Shown here: positions 25,871 through 37,790 of the stretch, one piece after another
How the letters are laid out: every line of letters begins with the position of its first letter
How positions within the stretch are numbered: position 1 is the stretch's first letter
Origin: Hetaerina americana
Taxonomy: Eukaryota; Arthropoda; Insecta; Odonata; Calopterygidae
Direction of reading: 5' to 3'
Length of the DNA: 64,000 nucleotides
Assembly (NCBI GenBank): GCA_022747635.1
Contig: JAKTNV010000010.1
Span: 46,500,458-46,564,457 of the forward strand
Notes under the pieces: model-generated
The model's input: the letters and a program-made list of their open reading frames with translations, nothing else
Databases searched by the model: none
What the model was told of the DNA's origin: nothing
Position numbers and translations under genes: made by a program

Positions 25871-26319
25871 TTAAAGTGCAATTTTCATCTCATCTTTCAC
25901 ATATACTATATTTTTGAAACAGAGCATAATCACGGTCATTACAAGGATAGATTTCTTAACTAACCCTGTTGCATGACCCGCCTTCAAAGATAAGACAGTA
26001 AAAATAATAAGAGACATTCAAGAAGATAATGGAATAAAAGCACTATTACCATCCTTTAAATTCGGAACCATCATTTAAAAATGATTTTACGCAATCGAAT
26101 GTTTGGTAAAAAAATATATTCGGCAGTTTAAAATGATCACGCGTTTCATACCATCCGAATACACCGTGGGGGAAATATCAAGTTAATGCGCGTCTTCGAC
26201 TCCGATCCCAAATTTCTTCCCAAAGTGTTCGGATTTTCAGGCTTCCGGTCCCAAAATGCGTGTAAACAGTGATTCTCTCGCGCGCACCGTATCTATGAGG
26301 AGCGTGATGGCCCCGACTG
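25871..26319. other. Intergenic DNA
   Basis: No gene was recognised. The last 100 bases are CpG-richer, leading into the next block. Confidence 0.45.
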
Positions 26320-27620
26320 CGTCATTGTCTCCCTTCCGAAATCTACTTCTCATCTACTCTCCCTCTATCTCTCGCCCTCACTCCCTCAAACAAATACACA
26401 CACACACACCTACAAATGCGCCCATTCTACCCACGTCGTACGCCTCCTCTCCCCGACACCCCTCCCAAGGTCCCCACCTTTCCAGTTTCAGACATCCTCC
26501 GTAAGCCACCACCTCGCCCAAGATCGCCCTTCTCCGAGAAAAAAAAAGAAACTACCCTCCATTTCTCCCGAAACGCAGGAGAACCCAACCTCACCTCCCC
26601 TCCTCATTCACGACCCTTCCACCCAAAACTCCCGCTCTCCCTATCCCTCTCTCCCTATTTTTGCCCATCTCAAGACTCCCAACCCCGACACCGATCCCGT
26701 CCCGTTAGCCAACTGCTGCTAACGGGGGTGTAGCAGGGATTGGCAAGAAGGGGGGAGCGGCTGGGGGAAGAGGGGGTGTAGGGTTCACTGGGTCGGGCTT
26801 GGCTGGCGTATGAGAGGGAAAGGTGGTGTGGGAGAGCGGGGGGGGATTTGAAAGGCGGGAGGGAAGGGGAGGGACGGGGTGAGGTGAGATTACCGGACGG
26901 GAAACTCGGCCAAAAGATTCCTCCACCACCATCACCGCCTCCACTTCCTCCTCCGTCTCTCAAAGCTTTTGGAAGCCTAAACCCTAAACTTTATATCACC
27001 GTCCGCCTCCGTGGAATGTTTGCTCCGAATCGATTGGAAGACGTTGTAGAGAAAGGGTTCCCTCTCTCTATCTGCCTCTTGGCTCTCTCCCGCCTCACAT
27101 CTCCACCTTCAACTCATTCCACTAACCCTCCCAGGTTTTTTCCCTGCCTCCACCACCACCCTCTTCCCCACATCCACTTTTATGCCTCCACTTCCCCTCC
27201 AAAGCCATTGTGCGCGGCTAGGTGGAGGAGGAGGGGGAGACATTAACGTCTGACGAAGAGCACGGGAGGGAGCTCCGCGGTGCGGTAATGCAATCCATTG
27301 GTGTGGCGTTGGAGAAGCAGTGCGAGGGGTGAGGGGAAGGAGGGATATATGAAATATCCGCGAGGGAGCTGTGCTTTCCATATTCCACTCTCCTCCCTTC
27401 CCCCACGTCCACCCTTTTATCCTCCTGCCCCCCACCATCACTCGAAGAAGCCCCCATATCGCCCCCAACCGTCCCCCCCCCACCGACGTATTTGTACGCC
27501 CCCGTGCAATAATTCGGCGATGAAACATCGAAGAACCATCTCTATAATGGACTTTTCGATGCAGTTTTGAAGTCATATCTTTTTTTTCATCTTCTTCTAG
27601 TCCTCCCTTCCACTTTTCTC
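26320..27620. other. Alternating polypyrimidine/polypurine blocks
   Basis: The + strand is pyrimidine-rich at about 26320-26700, purine-rich at 26730-26890, pyrimidine-rich at 26920-27200, purine-rich at 27210-27365 and pyrimidine-rich at 27370-27620. Long ORFs are open on both strands and rich in Pro, Ser, Arg and Gly, without domains. The alternation on a roughly 150-380 base scale is the notable feature. Confidence 0.6.
26701..26726. repeat. Perfect 9-bp inverted repeat at a strand switch
   Basis: CCCGTTAGC (26701-26709) and GCTAACGGG (26718-26726) can pair around an eight-base loop. The hairpin sits where the + strand changes from pyrimidine-rich to purine-rich. Without a following T run or transcript it should not be called a terminator. 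Confidence 0.7.
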
Positions 27621-29159
27621 CCTTCTCGACGTCCTCTTCTACCGCTCGCGGAAAAAAGAGGGAAAGGTGGGGTGTGTGTGTGTGGATGGAGTGGCTCCAA
27701 CAGATGCCTTCCCGAAAGCCTTTCAGTCAACTCTTACGAAAAACCCTTTGCCGTTTCTTACGATACGATTATGCTGAGTAATCTTCAAGTTTTCTTTCGG
27801 GCGATGCAAAATCGAAACGGTCTTTTAAAGTGAGAATGTTGTATGGTCCTGATGCGTTCGCTCGCGCTGTCATATAGTATGTTCGCTCGCGCGGGAGATA
27901 TTTACAATATTTCTTAAATGATAAAATATGTCAACTTCTCACTATTTCCAGTGATGTGTTTTTATCAACAATGAAAAGCCATAGGTAAGGGTAAGTGTTA
28001 CTAAATATCCGACGAAATAACTTTTATTTAGTCCAATGATCAGTTTTGTGAATGATATTCTACTTTTTTCAACCACTTACTTATCTACAAGTTTAATATG
28101 TAAAGATAAAACTTGACTTAGTGAACGAGTTCCTCACCGTACCCAATTTTTATGATCGAAAACACGTGTTTTCTTTTCACACTAATACTGAAGATGGCAT
28201 TTTTCACTTGCGTGAAGGCCATAAATACCAGGATAACGTTAGTTACTGGGAGTGGTTGGCCCACGTTTTCAATGGATGCCCTTTTATACCTTGAGACGAT
28301 AATTAAAAAGAGAGGGCAAACATTTTGAGATAATTCGTGTCGATGAAGCACTCATTCCAACAATGAGATAAAAATCAATATTGCAAAATTAGTTAGGACA
28401 CCGTAAAAATATTAAATGCGATAAGAGTTTGATAAGCAGAGGGGAGTTTTCCGAACGAGAAACAATGAACAGAAACATTTAAAGATTACATACGTACGTG
28501 TCGCTTCAACTTGTAAATGAGGACGAAGCGAACAGTGATTTGCCCTCATTTTTACGTAATGGCTGATTCTTTTTTGTTTGAAATCTGTCATAATACATGA
28601 AACAATGCTTTTGTTTGTGAAGAATGAGTATTGTTATTTCATGACCGATTGGAAAATGTGCCGAAAAAGAGTCCAAGATATCATACCATCGTGTTGGCAA
28701 TAATATTATCTAAGATGCAAACCAAATTTCAGGATTGTAATTCTTTTTCCAATATTCCATTAAGTCCAATATTTAGAAGGACGAGAGCGTTCGATTTTGG
28801 ACTTCTGCTTTTGTCACGTTGATTGCATTCAATTACTTGGTTACAAAATTACCCCCCAGCCTATTCTACGAGAAGCACTAGGTATGGTAGGCCAACCGTA
28901 AAATAATGGAATAGTATCTGTCAGCATTTTTCAATGCCAGTCCTAGCTACGGTATCTAATATGCTTATGTGAAATAATTCGCCGAATTACAATATTTTAA
29001 AATTCATTCCACCAATATTGGACAAACAGAAACCTATGTTGTGGTCATCAGAGATACCTGCCCACTACAAAACCAGATCCAAGGCTGAAATGAATTTTTC
29101 AAACACATTTATTTCTTTTTTGTCACAGGTCACCCTTGAGTTAGCCACTGTTCGGCTTC
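27621..29159. other. AT-rich intergenic DNA
   Basis: No gene was recognised. A short imperfect repeat of GTTCGCTCGCGC occurs twice near 27857-27892. Confidence 0.5.
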
Positions 29160-29810
29160 TTCCCGAAGGTTGAGTCTTCTTCTGGGGAAAGGTCGGGTCT
29201 GCGACAGGGTTGACTGCAAACGTGGAGAGGAACGAGCGATCGCGTTGACCCGTTCACGCGCCTCCGGGGGTACTGCCGCAGTCACCGTCTCGCACCAACC
29301 ACAGCTAGCTTTCCCCTCTGTTCGCCCCTCCGTCCGTCACGACAGCGGTGGAAAAACCTGCGAAGTCGCGGTCACTTCATTTTTCCACACACTCCACCGC
29401 CGGCCGGCACTTCCCGCAGATGGCGAGGAGCGAATGTAATTAACATTCCTTCGAACGGGCGGAGGCGGTCTGGTCAGGGGTGAGCGGGTGTGCATTCCGA
29501 AGCGGGTGAGGTGGTGGCATAAGTTCCCCCCCGTGAGGTGGGTGTGGTTGGTAGAGGGGTGGAAGAGGGAGAGGTCAGGGAGGTCTTGGAAGCGAGCGGT
29601 GGTGGTCCGCGCTGCACTCCCCCGGGGGCCCCGCTCTCGCTCCTTGGAGGGAAGACCTCGGTTGACCACACGCTGCAGAAGATTAATGCGATGGCCAAAA
29701 AGTTCTCCCTGACTCTGGATTTCCCTCTGCGTTTTTTCCCATGTCCGAGCGGCGTACTGTTTGCCACCGAAGGGATGCGGACCGCTTGAGGCTCGCCCGT
29801 ACGGAAATGA
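29160..29810. promoter_or_regulatory. CpG-rich patch, possible promoter or exon region
   Basis: GC- and CpG-rich DNA stands out from AT-rich surroundings but is not a simple polypurine or polypyrimidine block. It includes CAGATGGCG near 29419. ORFs are open on both strands with no recognisable domain. It could be an unmethylated regulatory patch, part of a host gene, or the GC-rich 5' region of the LINE that follows. None of these can be shown from sequence alone. Confidence 0.25.
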
Positions 29811-29942
29811 CTACCTTGCATTCAAGCGGAGCAGTGGTGTCGGGTTTGTAATTTTTGCTCAGCTATTTGTTTTCCTTTAACGCAATATTTAATTAGATTT
29901 CCCCTTACAAGCGTAATTAAAAAAAGTGACAGTGTGTATTCT

Positions 29943-30271
29943 AGGACAGGTATTGGTGGCTAGCTAATGTATTGGCACCCCTCTACGAGAGCCATGGTTC
30001 GAATCCATTAAGTGGCATGGCTTTCGATTGGCATCCCATTCCATACTGGAGTGTCATTTTGGAGAGCACTTCAAGCAGAGTAAACTGAACGTCGGATGGG
30101 ACGTTTAATTCTGGACCCATTGGCGGCTATCGTAAAAAGTAGGCCAATGCCTTCCACCTTTCCTTCATTTCGTGAATATCTCTCTATCTCTACTGAATTT
30201 CCCACCTATCCCTAATTGGTGTTAATGCCCTTAGTTCTCGGTCACCTCTCCTAATTTCTGCTAACACCTTT
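29943..30271 (+). mobile_element. SINE family B, copy 1
   Basis: A tRNA-like head has a clear box B (CATGGTTCGAATCC, near 29993) and a weak box A (GTGGCTAGCTAATG). The body shares GTCGGATGGGACGTT, a GGACCC/TTGGCG segment, CGTAAA followed by AGTAGGC, and TCGGTC-CCTC with the copy at 39754-40065. Imperfect direct repeats CAGTGTGTATTCT (29930) and CAGTGTGAATTCA (30272) are plausible target-site duplications. It is more diverged than copy 2, hence older. It lies upstream of the CR1-like element and is unrelated to it. Confidence 0.7.
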
Positions 30272-30893
30272 CAGTGTGAATTCATCAGAGATTTCGTCTC
30301 AAACCTTCGGGAATAAGGTTGAAGTAGAACTACAAAAACGGTGAGCTAGAAGCCAGTAGTAGACAATTTAAGAATCTAGTGTTTGTCGTCAATAAGAACG
30401 GTGCGTTACGAAGTACTCTAATATTATAGCTTCAATGTATTGATACAATCCGTACTCTTCAGCATGTACTCCACTAAATTAATGTATGAAAATGCGTGGC
30501 ATTTTATAAGACAAAAAATTAATTTTTGGCATGATAAGATTTGACGTGACCGTCAATTTCACAAAACGGTATACATTAATGCAACAATCTAAAATTATCC
30601 CTAAGCTTTCCAAAATTTTCTGGTGAATTTGTTTATTTTTTATTTTTTGTCGATTGAGATCAGAAAATTGTGCCTTATAAGCCGATTTACTTGCTATGGA
30701 GAATATATCTAATCGTCAACACAAGGTATAATGGTTAAATAAATTACAAATAACATACATTTCTGATATTCTCGTGACACTGCCGAAAATAAAAAATATG
30801 CGTCTTTGTCTAATTTATCTGTGGGATTTTTTTCGAGGAATCCATATTTTTTATGGTATATTAAGATAACCTGACGGATTCCTGAGCAATGCT

Positions 30894-31306
30894 TGACTAT
30901 TGTTAATACCTCTGTCTGCACTCTTACATGTATTTTGTCAGCCAACGGGGTTGGGGTGACGCTCTCTATCTGTACCCTTGTTCTGAGGATTGATCGTGGA
31001 CCTCTGGTTTGGAGCCGAGTGGAAGGCATCAATCAGAGGTTGCGTGCTTTCTGTAGGGATATCGGAGCATTCTTCGTCGATCTTCATCCGGTGATTCAAT
31101 CGTGTAGGAACCCCCTGAACCGTTCTGGTGTTTGGTATACGTCTGAGGCCGCCAGGTGTGTAGCGGGTAGGATATTCGAGCACTGTAAGTCTTTTTTTAG
31201 ATTTAAGTTTAGGTCAGCATGTAGGTCAAGTAATGGATATCTAAAGTCTTCTTTGCCAAATTATGTAGCATTAAATGAAGTGAGATTCAGTGCAAGCAAT
31301 AGTTAA
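30894..31306 (+). pseudogene. CR1-type ORF1 fragment, SGNH-esterase-like C-terminal domain
   Basis: The 137-codon open frame contains VLRIDRGPLVWSRVEGINQR then LRAFCRDIGAFFVDLHPVI. This resembles the late part of the SGNH/GDSL-esterase domain that many CR1-group ORF1 proteins carry, where a block of the type NxxLRxFCxxxxxxFVDLxP precedes a catalytic D-x-x-H. The expected DGVHLS-type motif is eroded (RSGVWYTSEAARCVAGR follows). The N-terminal half, including the catalytic serine block, is missing or unrecognisable. The endonuclease remnant begins within about 100 bases downstream, as expected for ORF1-ORF2 order. Confidence 0.55.
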
Positions 31307-31399
31307 TTTAACACCAATCGGATGGCATTGGACGGAAAATTTTATAAGTTATTTAATTTTAATAAGAACACGACCCTCGTTAAAAATTTCAAAACCCGT

Positions 31400-32152
31400 A
31401 ATGTCAAGGGGACATTATCTGTATTGTTAGTAAATTGCTGAAGTTTAAAAAACAAAGTCGCAGAATATCATCACCTCATTCAAAGCACAGGCACATATAT
31501 AATTATTGAGACACAAAGCTGTTTATCCACTGATATGTTCGGCGGTGAAATTTGCCCAAAATCCTTTTCCATTTACAGAAATTAAAGACAAAATAGAATT
31601 GATGGTGGTGTCTGTATTGCAGTTAAATATTCTTGTGTTAGCAGGGCTGAGTAAATTCCGAGTTATGGTTTGGAAAGTGTTTGGTGTTCAATTAAAAGTC
31701 CTCAATATAAAAGAATTTATGTATGCGCATTTCACAGAACGCCAATCAACATAGATAATTCAATGCTAGAATTAGAGCAAATCAAATCATACGTCTTTTA
31801 TCCCAAGACAATGATCGCAACGTAATAATCGGTGAAGATTTCCTTGTTCCATCTATTGAGTTAAGCATATATATTTTTAAATGGGTGGTAAAGACAAAAA
31901 TATCCGCTATTGTATTCTTTTATGTTGAACTCATTGAAGCAACTTGTCACTTCATCAACTAGGGGCGATAATATTCTTGATTTTTTAGTAACGAAAATTT
32001 CCCAAAACGTCTTAGCTATAGAAACGTTTAAAGGAATTAGTGACCACAAGGCAGTAACTGCTAAGTTTTCGCTTCATGGGGTCCAAAATAAGAAGCCTAA
32101 AAGGAAAATGTATTTGTTCATAGAAGAAGACTACAAGCTGCGTGCTATATAA
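31400..32152 (+). pseudogene. LINE AP-endonuclease remnant
   Basis: The start reads LSVLLVNC then SLKNKVAEYHHL, the N-terminal endonuclease block, followed by IIIETQSCLSTDMFGGEICP where a TETWL-type block is expected. Near 31590 comes RIDGGVCIAVK, matching the GGVxIAV motif. The C-terminal part is open at 31910-32152 and contains TSSTRGDNILDFLVTK and ISDHKAV, the SDH motif of these nucleases. Frameshifts and stops interrupt it (for example TGA at about 31438), and the TET-type catalytic block reads TQS. It would cut target DNA in a living element; this copy is dead. Confidence 0.7.
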
Positions 32153-32379
32153 TCAATTTGCTAGTTTAAAGAAAGATAGTAATCACCGAAATGCTGAGGA
32201 TACGTGGAATGACTTCCTTGAGATCACGCGCTCACCAGTCAACATGAATATTCCCAGAACATTTTTAAAAGATAACACGGAACCTAGATGGTAAAACGCG
32301 GTTTACAGAAAATCCTCGCAACATCAAAGGCTATGTTACGTCAAGATGAAAAAGTTAGGGTTCTAGCGACAAAAGGAAT

Positions 32380-33760
32380 GTGAGCACTTATGATTACGAG
32401 ATTCGTACAAGAGAGCAAGGGCGAATGCCAAGAAAATTTCGGATGGCGTTAAGCGATTTTAAAAGGAAAATATTAGCGAAAATTTTGGAAGATAATCTGA
32501 AAGCATTTGGATTGTATGTCAGAGCGATTCATGGAAATAAGTCAACATTTACTTCACTCAAAAGTGATAAAGGCGAAAATATCGAGCAGTTTGTAAAGGG
32601 CTGACTTATAAAATTCCTTCATTCAAAGTGTCGTCACCAATATCTCCCCAAATGTCTCGGATTGTTTACCGGCCAGACGATGCCAAATGTTGAATTCTCG
32701 TATCATGGAATAGAACGTCTTATTATTAACGAACAGAATATTAAGCCTAATAAATCCCCTGGGCCCGATGAAATACCCGCTCGTATATTTAAGGATATGG
32801 CTTCGAAAATTGCGCCGTGTATAGAAATAATATTGAAGAAGTCTCTGGTAGATCACAAGGTTCCCAGAGATTGGAAAATGGCTAGCGTAACAACAATATT
32901 TAAAAACGGAGACAAGGAGAAGCGGAGCAATGACAGACCTATTTCCTTCACATCCGTAAATAGTATTTCTTGTTAGATCTTGAGGAACCTCGATAGTTAG
33001 AGGTTATTAATGAAAAATCAGTAGTTTCCGAAAGGGTAGATCTTGCGAGACAAAACTTGCCCTTTTTGTTCATGATATTCTCATTTAGACAGACAGCAAC
33101 GTTCCAGTGGACGCGATTTTTCTAGATTTTAAGAATGCCTTCGACAAAGTATCCCGAAGTAAAATACTCGCAAAGCTAGAAGTATGTGGTATAGATAATA
33201 ATATCCGGGGTTGGATAAAAGTATTTTGGAATGGTCGGGTTCAAAGAGAAGTGATGGACAGAGTTAGATCAAATACAGTAGAAGTTACCTTACGTGTTGG
33301 ATCTCTTTTATTCCTACTTTATGTTAACGACAATGACTCCGCAGTCACTTGTAAGAAACGTTTTTTTGCCGATGATGCAATGGTTAACCGCGGTATCCTT
33401 CATCCTGAGGACACAGCAGCTTCGTCAGATGATCTAATGCTATACAACGCGGGTGCGATACTTGGCAAATAGAAGTAAGCTTAAAAGAGAGCGGGGTCAT
33501 AATTGTTTGGAAAAAGAGCAATTCCCACCCGAACGCCCACTGAATTGGGAACGCGTATGGAATGTGTAGAATCAATTAAATATCTAGGAGTTACCCTCAC
33601 TCTCGATCTCTCCTGGGTGAAACACATGCGGGGAATATGTGGAAAAGCTAACAAAAAGCTAGGATTTAGTCGAAGAGTACTTGGTTAATATGATGAAAAG
33701 GTCAAAGAGAAATGTTATATATCATTGGTTAGACCTCATTTAGAATATGCTGCATGTACA
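32380..33760 (+). pseudogene. CR1-like reverse transcriptase remnant
   Basis: Motifs appear in the right order across at least three frames: NKSPGPDEIPARIFKDM (near 32750), WKMASVTTIFKNGDKE and NDRPISFTSV (to 32976), then VDAIFLDFKNAFDKVS (33107 onward, the first catalytic aspartate block). FFADDAMV (near 33365) stands for the FADD box, and VESIKYLGVTLTLDLSWVKH (33560 onward) is the post-catalytic block. LVRPHLEYA appears near 33728. The GxPQGS block is degraded to RVGSLLFLLYVND. Frame changes and stops lie between the blocks. The family copies element RNA at a nicked target; this copy cannot. Confidence 0.85.
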
Positions 33761-34034
33761 TGTACGAAATAACTCAAGTATTGCGAAAGTAGTCCAGTCA
33801 CAAATTTATCAAGGAAATGACAAATTAGTTCTTTCACACAATCTATGATCCACCCAGACGGGATTCGCCAATTACAAGACAGCCAATTGTGCCATTTAGC
33901 AACTTTTCAGTCCAATCTAATTATATTTGGGTAAATGGGTAAATATGATGTATCTAGTTGAATTTCAAGATGAAAAGACATGTATATTGAAATTAAATTT
34001 AAAACACTTCGCCTTTCCACATAAAAAACTTTTA

Positions 34035-34077
34035 TTTACGACCTAAATTTCGTTATGGTATAACATCATCAAGTAAA
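34035..34077 (-). ncRNA. Hammerhead-ribozyme-like motif, third copy
   Basis: Reading the minus strand from 34077: stem I TTTAC, core TTGATGA, one extra T, and stem II GTTAT-ACC-ATAAC. Then GAA, stem III ATT-TA-GGT (with two G-U pairs), C at 34040, and the stem I partner GTAAA. All three stems close. Relative to the palindrome copies, stem II changes by three compensated base pairs, which supports a real RNA structure. The first core base is T where the active ribozyme needs C, so this copy is probably inactive. Flanking sequence (AGGTCGT, then TATGTGGAA) also matches the palindrome arm, so it is the same family. Confidence 0.65.
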
Positions 34078-34085
34078 AATACAAG

Positions 34086-36999
34086 TCAAACATAGTATAT
34101 ATAGCTCTGGACGGAGGCTTCCACCAAGTGACGCCGGAAAATGTTTCATTTAACATGTATATTGAATTAATTATAGATCTTGATTAATTTTAGAAGTCAA
34201 AAAATATGCGTACATATTAGTTGATTTTTCTTTGATTAGCAGATTAAACGCTTTTAAATTTTACAAGTTCACGCAGATGCTTCGACTAGTGAAATGGAAC
34301 GGTTAGCGGTCGTTTCCCTCTTTCCTCTTGGAACTTTTAAAAAAGATTATCATGAACTTAACTCAAGTAATTCTTCAATTTTTTTCCGGAAACCGCAGCC
34401 ATTGAAAACTAGTTTTTATAGCTAAGAGGCAGCGATATGGAAATAAAACTCGATTCTCCTTACCCGCAGGAATCCAACCGATCCCATTTTAGCGCATACT
34501 ACAATGAAAGAACAAGAGAGATTAATCATTCACCATAGCACCACCGGAATAAAACGGATTTCAAATGCGACCGCTAATGCATAATATGATCCGTACTCTC
34601 CTCCACGATATTGACATTAGGAACGGTTACCTTAAGGGTGATCCAAAATTAGGGCTAAAATCTGCGAATCACGAGATGACTGGGAAACGCGGATCGTTGA
34701 CAACGAACGAGTGCGTGATTGCAAGCAGATACCGTAGAACGAAAATTATCCTTGCTAATATTTGAAGGCATTTATTTTACGATTCTAGGGATTCGAGACC
34801 CTCCCCGTCATTCACCGACATCCTCACACCCTTTTGGGTTCCCCACCCTCTCCGCCAAACCATCAGGCTCTCTCGTCAAATGAGGTACGAAGGGTCCCCG
34901 CAGGTCATATCCGTTGAGGGTAACCGTTGTTATATATGTCACCACCTTCTCCTTCGTCCCTTATATCCTTATAAGAGATACCCGCAATCCGAACCACGAT
35001 CCCCCATCGCCGTAACTGCCAGATAGGGAGCCTATCTTCCTGCCTTCCCTCCTTAACCCATGTGCCCCACCCATTACGTCGGCTACCTGCCCGAAATAAT
35101 TCCCATGTATGAAAATGCTGGAGCTCTCAAAATTCTAACGACTCACCGGAACGGATTACGCCTTTAAACACAATTTCCCTAGAGATGGAAATTGAACAAA
35201 TTGTAACTGCTTTCGAGGGATGAATTTTTAATGATTTAAAGGTGAATACATAAAACTTTCGTCGTGAAAGATAAACTTAAAGTTCGATGTGCCGAAAAGT
35301 TATGATACATGATTTCAACATGCACTTATCCTTATTTCCTCTATTTTTGCATGTAGTCACATATAATTTATCTATGAATTTTAATTGGGCAACAGTAGTG
35401 GTAGCATATTCACGTATAAAGGATATTCATAGTCAAAAAAATATTTCTTGATTTTTTAGCATATATTAGATTCAAATTTCCCATACTGCCTAATCTTCCA
35501 TAAAACTATTATATGTAGAGAAACTAAGTTGGATATCACTCACGGAACGATGGTTAATTTAGAAATTAAATCTCTGGCATTAATTGGAAGGATATGCTTT
35601 AGCTATGATGATGTAAATGTTATATTAGCCCCATCTTACTAAGTTAGAAGAGAACGTGTAAATAAAATTAGATAGATTAAACGTAGAATAGATATATTTA
35701 AGATATAATTTTCCCACGAACGATAAGGGATTAAAATAAAGTTCTCCAACCGCGCAAGGGAAGGAAAGTATTTTGGGTCAAATGTAGTCCGTCATGTAAT
35801 CACCCGCTGCCACACTCCCTAGCTAATATTGATATTTATATCACATGTTATATAATACTGTAACCCTGACTTCAAGAATAATATTAAACTCAATTAATAT
35901 TTAACCAAAAAGAAATGGCAAATATGTGTTGTGAATTTCACCTGGACTACATATTCGCGTATCAATATGTGTGTGAACATGAGTTGTCCAAACGCGATAG
36001 CCGCCTTGAATAGATCATGGGATATATATAAAAAATTAGCTAATGGTGTCTAGGGAATTATTGTGAATCAGTGATGTGTGGATCAATTAGGCAGCTGTTT
36101 GAAAATATTTAATGTATTAGGGCTTTTCGAAGGGTTACTATCCTAAAATATTGCCATAGTAAATGTGTTACTTTACTAAAATGTTACCATACTGACTGTA
36201 TAAATTCCAAAATTCGTCAAAATTATAAAAATAAAATTTTCGGCTTTCAAGGGGGAATTTAAAACTCTAGGTTGAGGGTGTCACCAATCACAAAAAGTTT
36301 AACATTTACATGAAGATAGAGTACATTGGAGAATAATACGAATTCATAAAAATATCCGGAGTTTTCAACACTTGGATAAAATTACAGGAAAAGTTTGGGA
36401 GAAAAAATCTCGCTAAACCGATAAATTTTAAACATATATTCCCACAATAACATTCCAATTACGTAAAAAACGGCAAATTTCCTGCAATAGCTGTGCACAT
36501 GTTCACTTCTCATGAAGTAAAAGTTGTAAAGAAATGTGATAAAATGAAAATACAAATGCACAAATTTTACATTCAAAATACTCTTCCACGTATGAATAGT
36601 TTTATTCCAGAGTCAATTGTAACGCCAAACGTAAAAATTGTATATTAAATTAATTAGATTTATCGCATATTTAAACTAGCAGGATTGAAGAAAGTTTGCT
36701 ACCAGTTACCAAAAAAATCGTTTTGCTTAAGTGCAGCCTGATGAAGAGTTCCGAAATTTCCAGTTGTTTCTCAACTCGTAGCCACATTATAGTTAATCAA
36801 GACGCCGTTAGAGATTTCAGACGAAAATAAGGAGGAATGAAATTATATTTTCACACCAAAAAATTCTTCCAAACTTTCTGCGTGATACGTCCATCCAGGA
36901 GACACGCTTCTTGAATAAAAATTTAATAAGTGTCCCTATATCTCACTCCCACCACGGCACATATATCACCTTAACTGCCCCGTCCGACGTCGGGCGGGA
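34086..36999. other. AT-rich intergenic DNA
   Basis: No gene or repeat family was recognised. About 34780-35090 is somewhat richer in C but has no feature I can name. Confidence 0.5.
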
Positions 37000-37790
37000 G
37001 ATTTCGGGAGGAGGGTGGAGGAGGGGAAGAGAGGGAGTGGTGCGGCGAGTTGGAGGGAATAGAATGAGATCCGGGGGCGAGTTCAGAGATAAGCCTTGAG
37101 AAGAGGGCCGTCGTTTAAAGGCGAGGAGAAGGGAGGAAGACGAGATGTTTCAGTGGGGAGGGGAGCCGTTCTTTCGCCGGCCCACGCTCGGTAGGTCCTC
37201 TCACAGGAACCCCCACTTTTCACAACGCTCCTCAAACTTCTCCCCACCCCCTCCAACTCAGACCCCTCAATCTCCCGACCCCCGACCCCGCTCATTCCCT
37301 CAGCCACCCCCGCCCCCCACCCAACCGTCTCGCCGGCACTAGTTCCCTTTCGCAACGCGCTAAACCGTCGCATAAGTTCCGAAAACCCTTTTTCTAAACC
37401 CGCCCTTCCTCGGGAGGGCTTTTAAAACTCTTCTCTTTTTTTTCCTCCGGGTCCCCCACTTAATTTCCGGCGGCGAAAACCTTAACCCTCTCCCGCTCTC
37501 GTCCACCGCAGCAACTCCCCACTGAGCCTTTCCCGCTCCCGACGCCCGTCTCGCCCGCACCTCGCTCCTCCATCCCCTCTCCGCGCGACCCCACCGAGAC
37601 CCGCACCAGCCCCAACAATGCCATTACGTGGAGGAGGCCTCCCGGGCCGTCGCCGAGGCCCTTCCCCCACCACACTTCCGCGCCGGCTCCTCCCGTTCTC
37701 TCCGAAGGATCCGCGAGAGGGTGTGGCATCACCTTCGGCCGTTGAGGGACTTGGATGAGAATCTCTTTTTCCCATTTCGGCCTTGATTTC
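37000..37790. other. Purine-rich block switching to a CpG-containing pyrimidine-rich block
   Basis: About 37000-37160 is G/A-rich on +, then about 37200-37740 is C/T-rich with frequent CpG. ORFs are open on both strands with no domain. It could be a CpG-rich regulatory patch, but no gene is visible beside it. Confidence 0.5.

Larger units (their letters stand above)
30894..33900 (+). mobile_element. CR1-like non-LTR retrotransposon, heavily mutated
   Basis: Reading along the + strand there are remnants of an SGNH-type ORF1 (30894-31306), an AP-endonuclease (about 31400-32150) and a reverse transcriptase (about 32380-33760). They are in the right order but spread over several frames with many stops. 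The order and the motifs fit the CR1/Jockey group of LINEs. The 5' start and 3' tail could not be fixed. No target-site duplication was found. It cannot encode active proteins. Confidence 0.8.

Noticed and set aside
26701..26726. Transcription terminator
   Set aside because: The hairpin has no T run after it, and the DNA is eukaryotic.
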